A stretch of 64,000 bases of DNA, taken from Morella rubra (lineage: Eukaryota; Streptophyta; Magnoliopsida; Fagales; Myricaceae). Below the pieces are notes generated by a model that worked only from the letters and a program-made list of their open reading frames with translations, made no database searches and had not been told where the DNA came from. How positions within the stretch are numbered: the stretch's first letter is position 1; every line of letters begins with the position of its first letter. The position numbers and the translations under genes were made by a program. Shown here piece after piece: positions 41,213-54,100 of this stretch. Location: contig CM025851.1 of assembly GCA_003952965.2 (NCBI GenBank), positions 22,041,080-22,105,079 of the forward strand, given 5' to 3'.

Positions 41213-42582
41213 GGTTTGGCCCAAGATCTCATCTTCCACATATTCAGGTATTAATCCACCATTTATCCTAATTTTATTCGTTTTTAAAGTCCCACTTTCT
41301 TCACCCTAAATATTTTCCCATCCTCTATTTCCTCTCATAGAATTACTTTGTTCAGCTGCAGAATTGGTTGAAGAACAGAAAAATTGTGGGACAGGTACTC
41401 GGAGTTTATGAGAAAATCTTTATACAGGCAATGCGATTTTTGCCACAAGTCAACATCTAAACATTGATTATGAATTTCCTTTCGTTCTTTTTCCCCCTTC
41501 TCCCGCAGAATTGGACACCATACATCATTTCGGAAATATCGGGAGAAGGACATTGAAGGAGAAGAAGAAGAAGAACAACAACAACAAGAGGAAATTGAGG
41601 AGGCGATCATCTAGGATGGAACAATGAATATATTGACTCTGACAGCGAATTCCACGACTCTTATATGGACGAGAGAGCCATATATCAGCCGTTGACTTTC
41701 AATAATGGCCTGAGATTGCCGAGACAGAGTGGAGGTGGAGAAGCATTGGAGAAGAAGGAGAATGTGAGGGCCAACTCAATTGCACCATAGTCGAGGTTGG
41801 AGATGGAGTAAGACCAGTTTTATGGAGATATTGAGCCAAAGACTGTCCAGAGCAGATGGACGTAAGTACAAAAATTGCAAAAAACATGAGCAAAGATTTC
41901 TATATCATTCACATTATAAATCTAATTAGGTATTTGATTTATCTCATTTGTCGTTTTTTTGCTTGTAAAACCAAGTGACAGTTATTCTCATCTTGCATGC
42001 AGGGACACAATTCAATTCAGTTGGCTCCTATAATGACTAAGAATTTTAAAGGGGCATTTCATAGCAGATTTTAACGTCATCGTGAACACGGTACTCATCT
42101 TGTATTGCTGCCTTTTTCAAAGCTGACCATATTAAAGGTGACTACTTGGGATATTGGTTTAACTGCATAAGCTTGTCATTCAGTATATATTAGTTGGAGT
42201 TAACATTCTATTTATAGTTCTTCCAAATAAGATCCATGTTCAGAGCTTATTATTTAGAGTTTTATCCTGACTCCATTTAATTCGCCTTTTCAAGCAAGAT
42301 GACAAAAGCCGCCAATACGTATGAGAGAGCCCTGTACTGGCCGCTTGATCAACAATTTCAAAACGATTGTCCTTTCTGTTAGGTTGAAAAATTAAGGTAA
42401 CTGTAGATTTTGTTGTTTATAGATTACTGCTGCTATGTAAAACATACGTCTCAAGCACTCCTTGATGTGTTGAATTACCTGCAGGAAAGATTTTGGTCAT
42501 CCTGGAGCATATATGACGTTGATAGTTATAACATGATGATTCAATTATCAAGTGCTAGGAACTCCATGGGTATTGCATCTCA
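41213..42582. other. CNL 3' region, no clear coding sequence
   Basis: Exon-like patches (41,340-41,400 and 41,505-41,640, the latter with GAAGAAGAAGAAGAACAACA-type codons) may be spliced 3' untranslated or terminal exons of the CNL, which often have 3' introns, but no frame is convincing. The rest is AT-rich. Confidence 0.35.
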
Positions 42583-42616
42583 AGAACATCCAGGGACGGA
42601 ACGACACAAAGACAAT

Positions 42617-42634
42617 GGGGGGCAGCTGCCCCCC
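42617..42634. repeat. Perfect 18-bp G/C palindrome in hAT end
   Basis: GGGGGGCAGCTGCCCCCC equals its own reverse complement and lies 26 bp inside the left terminus. Confidence 0.9.
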
Positions 42635-43203
42635 ATCGCCCTGAGAAATTCTTCCAAATTTTTTTTTTAATATGTCTTAAGTCCAGCCCGCCCATTTCTA
42701 TGTTAAACGACTGCTTCTCCCTTCCTATTTCTTCTTCGTCGACCCCCTGCCCCCCTCAATTTCTTCTTCGACTGCTTCTAGCCTTCCACCGTTTGCCTCT
42801 CTCTCCCTCCCTCCCTCTCCAAACTCCATGTGCATAGGCGGCCATGATGTTCTTCAATTGATTTTCCAGTGGTGGCGCCGAAACTCTGAAGGGGTTGTTC
42901 TCTGTAACAAGGGATTCATGCGAGAGGACAGAGGAGAGGATCTAAGGAAGATGAGTTACTGGGTAGTGGGCTCCACGAAGTTATTGTGTATTTTAAGGCT
43001 TTCTTATGTTTGTGAATACAAGAAACGGCAATTAACAATGGAAGGAAAAAATGCTTGTTCACAACAAATATGAAAAAAACGCCCTCTTTTATGCTAGAAA
43101 CAGGGTTTTTAATCAATTGACTCTAACTGTATTTTTTTCACATATTTTTTAATCTCTTAAATAAATCTTCGATTTGAAGTGTAACAAATTGCTATGTTGT
43201 CTT

Positions 43204-43286
43204 AATGGTACAATATTTGAAATATGAGAATACTATTTTGGTATAGATAATGGTACAATATTTGAAATATGAGAATACTATTTTGG
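43204..43286. repeat. Tandem duplication, 38-bp unit, period 45
   Basis: AATGGTACAATATTTGAAAT continuing to 'GAGAATACTATTTTGG' occurs at 43,204-43,241 and 43,249-43,286 without differences. Confidence 0.85.
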
Positions 43287-44001
43287 CTTCTAACCACGCC
43301 AAAAGTTTATGTTTTAATTTTTTTTTCCTTCAAATGGAGCTAAGTACACGTCTCCAAATTTACATGTTGTAAAGTGAATTTATTATGAGCAGACTATTTT
43401 AGTTAAATTATTGTGATAAAACTAAGTTGTTGGGGCGTTATTGTAGAGGGACATGTAGGAGGACAGGCGCAGCAATTAACTTTTGTTTCTTATTAGTTTT
43501 GGTTTGAAATTAGTTAGTTTCCCTTTCCTTACTAGTTTATGGATTTCATTAGTTTAGATTTTATTGATAATCATATGCATAAAAATCGACTAAAATAAAA
43601 ACAAAAGAAAAAAAATATAATGCCAAAGTGTAAAAATGCTAAAAAAAAAAGCAACCAATATAAAATACAAGTTAACTGAAAAACACCACCACTGCTAAGG
43701 TCAATTTTTCTCCCTAACGATGTAGGTGTAGGTGCCAATATTTGAAAACCGGTCTATCCGTGTAGGTACCAGTTTAAGCAAACTATAAAATTAGATTGAT
43801 GAATTTTGTTTGTTTTTTTTATTTAGATAATAAATAAGTAAATAGTAAGGTAAGTGTATTTCAATATTTTTAGTTCTTAATTTTGATATTTTAATTTAAA
43901 CTAATGATTTTTTGCATTTCTTAATAAAAAAAAAATTGTCATTTTTCCTTAAGAGTTCGACCCCCTTTGATTGGATTCCTGGTTCCGCCACTGAGAACAT
44001 C

Positions 44002-44542
44002 CTGTGCCAGCAATGTCTTGAAGTTGGCCAGCACGCATAAGGATTTCCTCCTAAAAAAGGAATGAATTTCTCTAGTTTGCTTCAAAGATTTTACATCGAG
44101 AAAAGTTAAAAAAAGATATCTAGTTCATTATTTCCTTTTCACGGGAGTCCCAAGCCCGTTACACTGCCTAGGTTTCACTTCATGAATCAGCATCCAATTG
44201 GCAAATGGCAATTTCCTTTTTTTGTTTTGAATTTCTATTGTCCTCTTCATTGAAGGGTTCATAATTTCTTCTTCATGTACACTTTTGTGTATTAGTATAA
44301 GGTGAACCAAGGAGTTGTCTACTTGATGTACTTTTATGCAATTAAAATGTCAAGATGAGCAGATTTGACGATGATATTTCTTCCTGTCCAAAAATTTTGA
44401 TGATCTTTTCAAATAATATAACTTTTCTGTTGTTGCTGCATGTGGAAATCTCCAGATTCAACTATTGTATTGCTTAGCCATTACTATTTCAAATAATAAA
44501 CTCTCAGACCAGTGTGCTTTCTTAACAGGGGTCTCTGCATAC
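44002..44542. other. No recognisable gene; spacer right of the hAT
   Basis: This continues the sequence left of the hAT target site. AT-rich; short open frames only. Confidence 0.4.
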
Positions 44543-45432
44543 AAAAGGTTACCCGATTCGATAATCAGGCTGCAAAGTTTGCTAACACTGATGACTCTTT
44601 TAATGTTGCAGTAGTCTTAAAAAAATAAAGAAAAAAAAAAGAAAAAAAAAAACTAGTCAATCTCATGCATCATGATATTGAAGAATGCCTTGTGGATTGG
44701 GGCACTAACTAATCTTTTGACATTACCTGATTTTGTGGTTAACTCGGATGGTGCCGCTGCCGAAATGACGAGGTGAATGCCCTGCGTGTAAATTAATCCC
44801 ATGCCAACATTCCACATCTTGGACGATTGGAGCCAAAGTGACGCCAGCTGGAAGCCTGTGCATGATGACCAATGCGATGAACATGAGAGTCTTGGCACAT
44901 GGGACAGAATGTAGAAATTTTTCACAGGATTCGTAGGGGAGATAATATTAGACAAGAAAGGATTTTCGGTGATGACGGTGTTTCAGTCAAGAAAAGCACC
45001 AGTGTTAATTTGGTCCTTTGTGGGTAGACGGGAGAAAATATTACTTCGTTTACTTTTAAACACCCAAAAGGTATGTGTAAAAGATAGTGTTGAGCAGTAC
45101 AACTGTTGACAGCTGAATGCCAACATTTCCACTTGGAACGATTGGAGCCAAAGGACGCAGGCTGTATAGCCTGTGAACATTATAACCAATGCTTTATGAA
45201 CATTGAAAGTCTGGCAGATGGGACAATGAAGAAAATTTTCAAGAATTCGTATGGGAGATAATATTAGACAGACAGGATTTCCAGTGTGACTGTATGTCAT
45301 TCAAGAAATTTGCAACCAGTGGTTAATTTGGGTCTTCGGCGAGATAACTGTTGAAACGATGAAAATATTAACTTTCAGTTTACGTTTAAACAACCGAAAG
45401 ACGACATATGTGCTTAGGATAGAATTAGTGTT
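44543..45432 (+). pseudogene. Second CNL LRR fragment with 316-bp tandem duplication
   Basis: 'KRLPDSIIRLQSL' (44,543-44,582) matches the LRR 'KKLPYSITRL' of the main relic, and 44,653-44,770 matches 39,625-39,750 at nucleotide level (CTAGTCAATCTCATGCATC, 'AACTAACTAATCTTTTGACA', 'TTTGTGGTTAACTCGG'). Then follow two tandem units at 44,801-45,116 and 45,117-45,432. Each starts with ATGCCAACATTCCACATCTT or a variant, which corresponds to the LRR code at 40,341-40,370, and shares 'GATTGGAGCCAAAG' and 'GGGAGATAATATTAGACA'. Frames are broken throughout. The segment is a partial, decayed paralogue or a displaced duplicate of the 3' LRR region; it lacks any NB-ARC part. Confidence 0.7.
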
Positions 45433-45896
45433 GACAAAATAAACTGTTTCAGAATATCACAACATTTCTATCATTTAGTTCAAACAAATGGTTGCAAACC
45501 AAGTGACCTTACTAAAATGCTTGATTAGACAGTCAAAAAATAATGCCTTCTAATTCAAATAACTATTTTTTACAATTATTCTTTTTGTCTTTCCTCTAAT
45601 TTTACTTACTTGTTTTGTGTGTACTATATGTATACAGAAATGTAAAGGCTCAGGATAAGAACAACAACCTTATCATAAAAATTAAAAGGTAAAATAATCC
45701 AAGTACAAGACTAGCTTACAATAAACATCAAGTCTTCTAAAAATTGCAAACGGCTTTCACCGCAAACGCTGAGCTACCCGCGCATTCACTGTTGGGTGAA
45801 AGGTATAAATTTCATGTAAATTTATAATCTCTATCCCGTCTAACACGCCAAGCGCTTCCCGAGCTGTCCCAATATTCTCTCATTTGCTTGGTGATG

Positions 45897-45907
45897 ATTA
45901 TAAATAC
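45897..45907 (+). promoter_or_regulatory. Putative TATA box of RLP gene
   Basis: ATTATAAATAC lies 44 bp upstream of ATG 45,951, a spacing that would give a very short leader of roughly 15-20 bases. Confidence 0.45.
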
Positions 45908-45950
45908 CTACCAGCTTCTTCTAGCAAGAGATATCAAACACAAAAAAACC

Positions 45951-48195
45951 ATGAAAACTACTTACCACTAAGCCTTGTAATCTCCTTTCCCCTTGGTAAT
46001 CTTTACACATTTCTATGCAAATCAAGGATGCAATCAAATAGATCGCATCTCTCTCTTGTCCTTGCCATTCAAAACCTCCTTCCCAACATTAAACTGTCTT
46101 CCATGATTGTTGCCAGTGGGAAGGTATTTCTTGTGACCATAAAGGGCAAGTTAAACTCATTTGGTTGCCTTCTAAAGGTCTCTGGGGGAGTATATCTCCT
46201 TCTCTTGTAAACCTCACCAATCTCTCATATCTCAATCTTTCGCACAATTCACTTCAGGTTTTCTTCCTACCAGATTGTTTTCACTCTTGAATCAGCTCAA
46301 AATAGTTGATTTCAGCAACAACAATCTAAAAGGAGATACATCATCATCTATTATTTTCAACTAATGGCTCATCACTCTGCATCAATTCACCTTTTATCAA
46401 GGTCCTTGATTTCTCTTTCAATCATTACAATGGCCAAATTCCTAGCAAACTAGAGGGATGTTCAAAACTAGAGGTTAGTTAAGTCGATAGTTTCAACTCT
46501 CTCTCAGACCACTTCCACCTGATATAATATAGTCAACAAGGTTAAAAAGAAAAATCTACCTACCTGTCAATAAAATCTTTCTGATTCATAGCAGATGACA
46601 TCGTTACTCTTACAAGACTTGTCAATCTTGAAATATATCGTAACAACATTGGTGGCAAGCTAACCGGCATATATTGGTAAGCTCTCACAATTGGAGCACC
46701 TGATCCTTCACAAAAACTCCTTCATAGGTGCCTTGCCTCCATCTTTGATGAATTTCACAAATCTCATAGAGTTGAAGCTAGCATTGAACTTTTTTTGAAG
46801 GAGAAGATCTCCACCCTTAATTTCTCCGGCCTTAGTCAACTTGCTTTACTTAAGACCTAGAAGCAAATACTTCACAGGTAACTTCCCAGCAAGTCTTTTA
46901 CTCATGCAAGTTTTTGAAGCAGCAATCCAACTTCCAACAGCCGACTAGAGGGTGAAATCCGAACTGATTTGGTTCAATTGAAATTTTTAACTCTTCTTTT
47001 CTCTTACTGAAAGCAAGTTAACCAACATCACAAAGGCAATTAAGATTATAATGCATTGTAAGGCTCTCAACATCCTCATTCTTAAAGGCAATTTTTTGCA
47101 AGAGGTAGTGCCAACTGATGCCAGTATAGTTAGTTCTACTGGTTTCACAAATCTCCGATTGTTAAGTCTTTCTAATTGCCAACTGTCCGGTCAATTCCCT
47201 ATTTGGTTATCAAAGCTTAAAAATCTAGAAGTTCTGTTAACTCTTGGCCTCAACCGTATACTGGGTTCCAACTCCCTTAGCTGGTTGTCTAACTCTGTCC
47301 GACGACCCTTACTGACCTTACAAATTGATACTTTGTATAATCTCCCTCTTGTCGCGGAACTTGTCTACAAGGTAACTTTTGATCGTCCGCGTATTGACCA
47401 GGCATAGTATGTATTCTTTCCACCAAATCTCCCTAACAAACCTTGTTTTATTACGCAAGTTCACCGTTATTACTCTGTCCGCGGGGACGAACAAATTTCT
47501 CCTTTCAAAATTTTATAGGATGTTGTATTTATCTCTGCTATCAACCTTTTTTTCTATACCTTAATCTTATGATCTTCATAGCAAGCCCCTTTCTAAGACG
47601 AGCGAGCCTTTCATCTTGTAATCCCATCGAGACGTGTCATTTGAAGCAGCCTCCACATAAATAACCTTAGCTAGCTTTCATACCAAATTTCTTACCTCCT
47701 TCGGCTGGCAAGATTTTTTTCCATATAACCGAAATAGAATGGAAACTCATCAAACTTGGAAATGGACCTCTCCTAACAAATCAGTATTGATTAGGACCTG
47801 ATTACCCAGATCACTGGCTAATCACATTTTCATTGAATAAATTGTAGAATTTCATCAGCCAAATAAACTCTACTACCACATACCAATATAGGATACAACA
47901 ACTCCCAGAGTTTCATCCTGACTGATGTATAAGAGCAATTTTCAGTACTTTCCGTGGCCCGCCCACCTCCAAATATAGCCCCCAATGATTACTGCCAAAT
48001 CAAGGGTGACAAGACATTCAATGAATGTGAAAAGAAAATGACATGTTGTCCCCATTCGCTTCAATCAGCTGTAAGCTTGGCTTCATTACCAGGATTTTGG
48101 GGTTTGTGGTTTAACCTCTACTGTCAACAATAGTTTGAAGAATTTGCATATTTAGATATACATGAGACAATAAAAGATAGAATCTAGTTAAATCG
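45951..48195 (+). pseudogene. LRR receptor-like protein (RLP2/PSY1R-ectodomain type), frame broken
   Basis: ATG 45,951 leads into a hydrophobic signal region (stops at the seventh and tenth codons), then an LRRNT-like 'CNQIDRISLLS' and, after a shift, 'DCCQWEGISCDHKGQV'. Plant extracellular LRRs follow: 'LVNLTNLSYLNLSHNSLQ' (46,210), 'IVDFSNNNLKGD', and at 47,051-47,240 'ALNILILKGNFLQEVVPTD', 'TNLRLLSLSNCQLSGQFP' and 'WLSKLKNLEVL', the arrangement seen in RLP2/PSY1R. The island-type 'YKVTFDRP' region is at about 47,370. Beyond this, homology continues in fragments (GGACCTCTCCTAACAAATCA for a 'GxPLTNQ' end motif; 'GFWGF' near 48,100; a tail like 'AYFRYIHETIKDRI' near 48,150). There is no kinase, and about 2.2 kb is the usual length of an RLP. 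RLPs sense extracellular peptides at the plasma membrane with partner kinases. Indels increase toward the 3' end; both decay and sequencing error are possible. Confidence 0.7.
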
Positions 48196-51100
48196 CGCTG
48201 TGTCTTTTGTGGCCAATGCGCTAGAAGACTCTACAATAGTTTGTAAAATCTCTGTGTTTTGTTCAAATCTCTTTTCTTCTCTTTGATGGTTGCTGGCGCC
48301 TCTGATTTATTAGAAAAAGCCGTCTGCTATTTTATTCTCCTCCCCTGATCTAATCAGTTTGACGGCCAACCATAATGTCTCGTTATTTGATCTCTCGTCA
48401 TGTTCTGTTGAATTAAGATTGGTAATACCATATATGTTTCCTTCAATCTATCGTTACTTATCCTTTCCTCTCACGTGTCATGATACCTTCCGGTTAAGAT
48501 ATGTATGATATACAAAAAATCTCAGTACCGATCATTTACTCAGTCCTTTTATGATAATCTTGCCAGAACAGTCCTGTTTTGATCTGTCGTTTACAAGACA
48601 TAGTGACCGGACTGAACATTATTTATTGAAAAAGCAACCATTAAAGTGTCATAATGTAAAAGCTGGCTAATTCCCGAAAGTTGCAGAAGATCATATTAAG
48701 AGAACGTATTTTTAAAATTTGGAAGTATATTTTTTAAACATCCTGTCCTTACGTATTGTATGAAATATGCTTATCAGTACCCATATCAGAATAATTAGTC
48801 TCAACCATCATAATTTTCAACCTAATAGATATCAAAATAAACTCACTTAGAAATGCAAAAAAACTTATGCCAATAAATTTGCTTCCTCACAAACCAAAAT
48901 TGAACGATATGAAATATGAGATGATATACACCTTACTTTATTTATACATCAAAAGAATTCTTGAAAAATATTGAATTTTCTTTATCCAGTGTATGAAACA
49001 CACCCCATACATCTGTGCCCGACGCCAACATCAAAAATTTTTAACACTTTTAATAACTTTATATCTCTAAATGTATTTAATGAATTGATACAATTCTTAT
49101 ATGGAAAGACCGTCAGTGTCCACATATTCCTCAAATTATAACCAACCAAATACATGAATATCGTTATCCTTTGTCCACTCTTCAAAATACATACCTATCA
49201 CTTGCGATCTCCAATGCATCGAACCACTGATAATGAAAGTCTCCGTTCAAAACTCTATAACTTAAGAAGATATTCCTTTTAGCGTAATAACACCTCCCCT
49301 ATATTCACCATTTTGATACTCTATGGTCACAGCCTCCCTAAAAGTACACAAATTAAAATTAAAGGAAACTATGTAATCTCCGGCATTTCAATACTACGTA
49401 AACTCGAAATATGACTACAAACGAGACATAATAAAAAACGTAGAATGCATATTTTGTTGCTACTCTTTATGTTAAAATCCAAGATAGAAAGAATTAAATG
49501 TATTTCCCTACGAGAAAAGAAAAAATATGCTAGGAATAAACTCATGACTTAAAATTATTTTGTTGATCAGGCTAACCGCGTTTATAGTTAAAATATGGAT
49601 CGAAAAACTCAATATATTAAAAGGCACACTTGGCATTATGTCGCCGGCGAGCTAAATTGACATAACCTCTATTCTCATTAACCTCCCATCACGATCGTCC
49701 ACAGAGCCTGATGCAGAGAGCACTACGAAAAATACATTGTTGACTTTGTATTAGGGTGCAAATTAGAAGATTTTCTTTTTTATACCAGGAAGTCAGACTC
49801 TCATCATGACTTGCTATTAGAACAAAAAGAAGCGTGCAACTTAAATATAGCGTCACCAAAATCAATGCTTTAATGACTCTATGAGCAGAAAAAGTGGAAC
49901 AAGACCCCAATAACCGTTGACCAGATTGATATTTGGTGTTGATCAAACACAAAGTCTATTTGTTAGATGCCAATACTTTTTTCCCTTTACGAGCCAAAAT
50001 TTTTAAACGTACTGAAACGAGTTTTTCCGGTTCACATCCCACAATATACCTATTTTTTTTTCCGTGATCAAAAAAATAAAAGTGTTCCTAGTCCAACTAT
50101 ATGGAATATGCTTTTTTTGATCACGACTTATATCCAATATACTAATAAAAATCCCTAACACAATGTAGTAAGATCGATAACTTTATTCGTTCATCCGAAC
50201 TAGTGAACCAACTCTGTTCAATCGCCTGCTACAGTGTGTTTGTCAGTAATCTGGCGCAAACAAAACTACTTCTTCAATGAAATTGAGAATCATGTTTCCG
50301 TCCATTCAATCTCACAAGACAAAAACTTCGCACTGCAAAAAAATTTCATACATGCAAATATTAATCATATTTTATTTTGCAATTTCACATTAAATATAAA
50401 ATCGTGAGACCAAAATTTAGTTGATTTCACACACACTATTGTATTGACTCTCCTGTAATTCTTACCCGATTATCTAATATCACAAATATAACTATAGACC
50501 AAACCAATACTATTGTGCTTATTTCTCAATCTTGAAAATACACTACTAAAATTATAAATTCATAATTTTTGTAATGAGAATAAATTACTTAATTGACTAT
50601 CATAATTAAAATGCCCACCCCCATATTTTCACCCAGTCTCACCTAGAACCTTTTTTAGCATACTCTTAAACATCATCAATCAAAATATTATATTAATACT
50701 CACCTCACTCTTATATGACCTATCCTTACATAGATTCCTCCCCCTCTCTTCTCTCGTTCAACGCTATCAATAAAACCAGGTTTATGTTGATACTACAAAT
50801 GGAGTTCCCCCGCCAACCCGGTTTGGCCGATTTCCTTTCTTTCCATCTTCAACTTTGTTCTCTTAAAAGTCTGTCTATGTCCATTTCTGACCTCTATTAA
50901 TAAGCATACTCCTCATGTCAGTCTGCCATTTCTCTATCAAATCAAAGGCCTCTATATCTATATCTCTCTTTCCTATCTTCCTTAAGAATGCAACTAATAA
51001 TTCTATATATATATGAATGGAGAGCTTTGAAGAGGTGTAGCCTCACTGAAACTTATAAAAAAATATTCAATATCTTCTGGCCCAAATAAATGATATCTAA

Positions 51101-54100
51101 CAAACGACTGAAGAATAGAAGTTAATAATATACACCTAAATAAGTTTCACACAATAGACCGCGTTATTACATTATTAAAAATAAAAAGTCGTATTACTAT
51201 CCCTATCTTTACCGTACTTCATTAGTTCACATCAACCCTAAATATTCTCTCCCTCTTACTCACTTGGTTATTCCCTTATACGTCTTAAGCATATAAAGCT
51301 CCGAGAATACACTTAAAGTTTTCTTCTTAAACTTAGAAGAAATTGTCTTTCTAATCTCTCTAACGACTTCCTACACTCATACTAATTTGACTTTTAATCT
51401 TAAATTTCATATTCTCTAAATAATATTGCTCTTTCATTTTTCTCTCTTCATATATATCTGGCCATTAAGTAAATCTCCAGCTTCTCTAAAATATTTCTCC
51501 TTCTTGTCGTCATCTTGCCCCTCAACTTTACAACCAGCAAACTCTACCATAGTCAGTCAAATGTACTCTTACTCTCTTTATCTATATCTATCTTACTCCA
51601 CGTCAGCTTCTATCTCTCTCATCTCCTCAATCTTCTCTGCCATAATAGTCCACATGTGGTAAGATCGCTTCAACTAGCAGCACTTCGCTTTATCTCACAC
51701 CATATCTCTCTTGCGCACTATTTCCGCGCCTACCTAAACAGGTTCCCTTGCATCATACAACCCCTCACACAACATCTCTCACGCGAGAGAGACTATGCGC
51801 GTAGCGAGAGAGTGATGGTTTCATAGCTCTGATTCGGTCATCTTTTCGTCCTGCTATCAGATTAAGTGCTGCGCTGCTTCTGTCCCTCCTTCGTGCGATC
51901 GGGTCATCACATCTGGAATACCTCTGACTAGTGTCCTTCTGGGCAGATAGTATCGGATCGAAGATCGGAACAAATTCTTGTTTACGGTATGGTCTAATCA
52001 CCTCACTAACTACTTATCCTCAACTCTTTCGACACGTGAAATACAATGCAAGTCGCAGTAGTCTGCTGAAATGCGCCGCTGCTGAAAAGCCGGCAATATC
52101 GCAGAATGAAGATAGTTCAGGAAACAAATGTGAACTTTCTGGGAGGTATGTGTAGCTTATTCCCCTTATCTCACCACACCTACCGGCTCCGAGGAAGAGA
52201 TGAGCTAGGATGTGTTGTAATAATTTAGCAATGAGAGCAGCGAGATGCGCGGGAGCACCTTTCTGATCTCTTTAAATGGGACGTTGCATAAGTGTGGGAA
52301 TCATAAAGGAAACATAAGCCTCTACAGAGCTATCTACCTTACACAACCTCATTACCATCCACTACATCGTATCACTTAAAGATCTCTTGGTGAACCTTAG
52401 AAATAAGTGCGTGTAGCGTATTCCTTATATTTCTATTATCCAGTACCAACTATATCCAAATACGAAACTATCACAAAACAATATCTAATAATATCATGAT
52501 CTCTCACCTCTCAGAAGTGCTTCTTCTTGTAGCAAATTTATTACAACTGAATTCGAAGTTTTCACCTAGAATTGTTGGAGGATGGAAATAAACCGACAAG
52601 TACTATAATTTATCTCACGTGATAGTACGGGTGATTGAGATAAAACATCACTAGATCTATCCTATCTTCCGTACGTTCCCTCGAAATAAAGACTCTTGTG
52701 TAACAGTTAGGAAGTAAAAATTTTCTTATCGACGTCATGATTACGTTTGCATGACATGAAGTTCTACATCTTTTCTTATGTCTCTATTGCGAAGAGAAAA
52801 AGAAGGACCAAGCTGACAGAACCTCAGGTTCACTTAGTTTGCACATCGATCGAAATCCATTATACTCTGGAGAGTTGTCCGACTGTGTCATAATTATTTT
52901 AGCTCATCTTATTCAGTTGGAGAATCACAAATACGACAATTCCATACTCCTACCACGAGTCTTTTCATCTCACGAATCTAGTTAAATAGGAAACATTCTA
53001 TCTCTTTTATATATAATTCATGACTTGAAAGCACAATCGATCTATTGCTGATACTCATAAACTTAACTTGTTTTCCTAGATTGCCCAGCCTTTATGCTCA
53101 AATGATGTAAGTGTCTTGACTTGGAGACCTTATAAAACTTGATTGCACGAACCGATCACCATTTCTTTTCATCCGCTCCCATTGACAATAAAAAGGATAG
53201 GACAAAAGCGACAAGACAGCGACCACCAAAGACGTATTCTGTTCTGTGTTCTACAGAGCATGTTTTCTGTTCCCAACATTTTAGTAGCTTAATAATTATC
53301 CTGCTATCTTATCTGTAACCCACACTAGCTAAACACATATGTTTATACGATTCTACTGCCTCATTCGCTAAAGCATAACTTTTTATGTGACAGTTTTCCT
53401 CTCCCTACTATATATACTATTATTTATTTCTCTATGATGCTTCTTACCTGATATTATGTATCCTTCATCCTACCTGATATCTATTGATATCATCCTCGAT
53501 GAAATTCGCTATTCTTTAAGTCTCTTCTCCACAACCACTCAGTCACTAGTCGATCCCGATACTTATGTTAAACTGCCCCGCGTCACTACTTCGATTTAGT
53601 ATTTCCACTCCCTTATTAACCACTAGTAAATTTGCAGGATATTGCTGATGTTGCTAAGTCTATTATCACATCCAGTCACTCTTGCATTAGTTCTTTAGTC
53701 TTACTTGCGTCATATCACATATAATCTATCCACTCTAATGTATTCTCGTAGTTCTCCCTCATCGCATATCATTTATCTGGTTGCTTTGAATTCATGTTCT
53801 CTGTCCTAAATATATTATGTTGAGCGTTATATGTGCGTATGTGTTGTAGTGTACATTTTTTATTGTGTTTCATTTTGTCGTTCGTTTTGAATCATATCAG
53901 CAGATACACATAATAAAGATATAACGTGTTGACACATGCTATTCATTCAATTTTTCCGGGGACACGCAAAGCAGACATCATACTCCGTAAACTGCGCCGC
54001 TTTAGAGGTTTTTGGTGTTACAACTATGGCAACTTCACACGCCCTCAAAATGTGCATAACAAGACTCCACAACAGGGTGCCGTAGAAACAAAAGCCTGAC

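Larger units (their letters stand above)
42591..43993. mobile_element. hAT-type element (1403 bp) with TSD AGAACATC
   Basis: Exact 8-bp duplications AGAACATC lie at 42,583-42,590 and 43,994-44,001. The TIRs are CAGGGACGGAACGAC and, reversed from the right, CAGTGGCGGAACCAGG, the common plant 'CAGTGGCGGAACCAG' terminus. Near the left end is a perfect 18-bp palindrome GGGGGGCAGCTGCCCCCC (42,617-42,634). The interior has a direct 38-bp duplication (43,204 and 43,249) and no recognisable transposase. Confidence 0.9.

Noticed and set aside
50715..51826. Small frames in the pyrimidine-rich stretch
   Set aside because: Ser/Leu/Tyr-rich translations of CT-rich DNA without domains or splice context.
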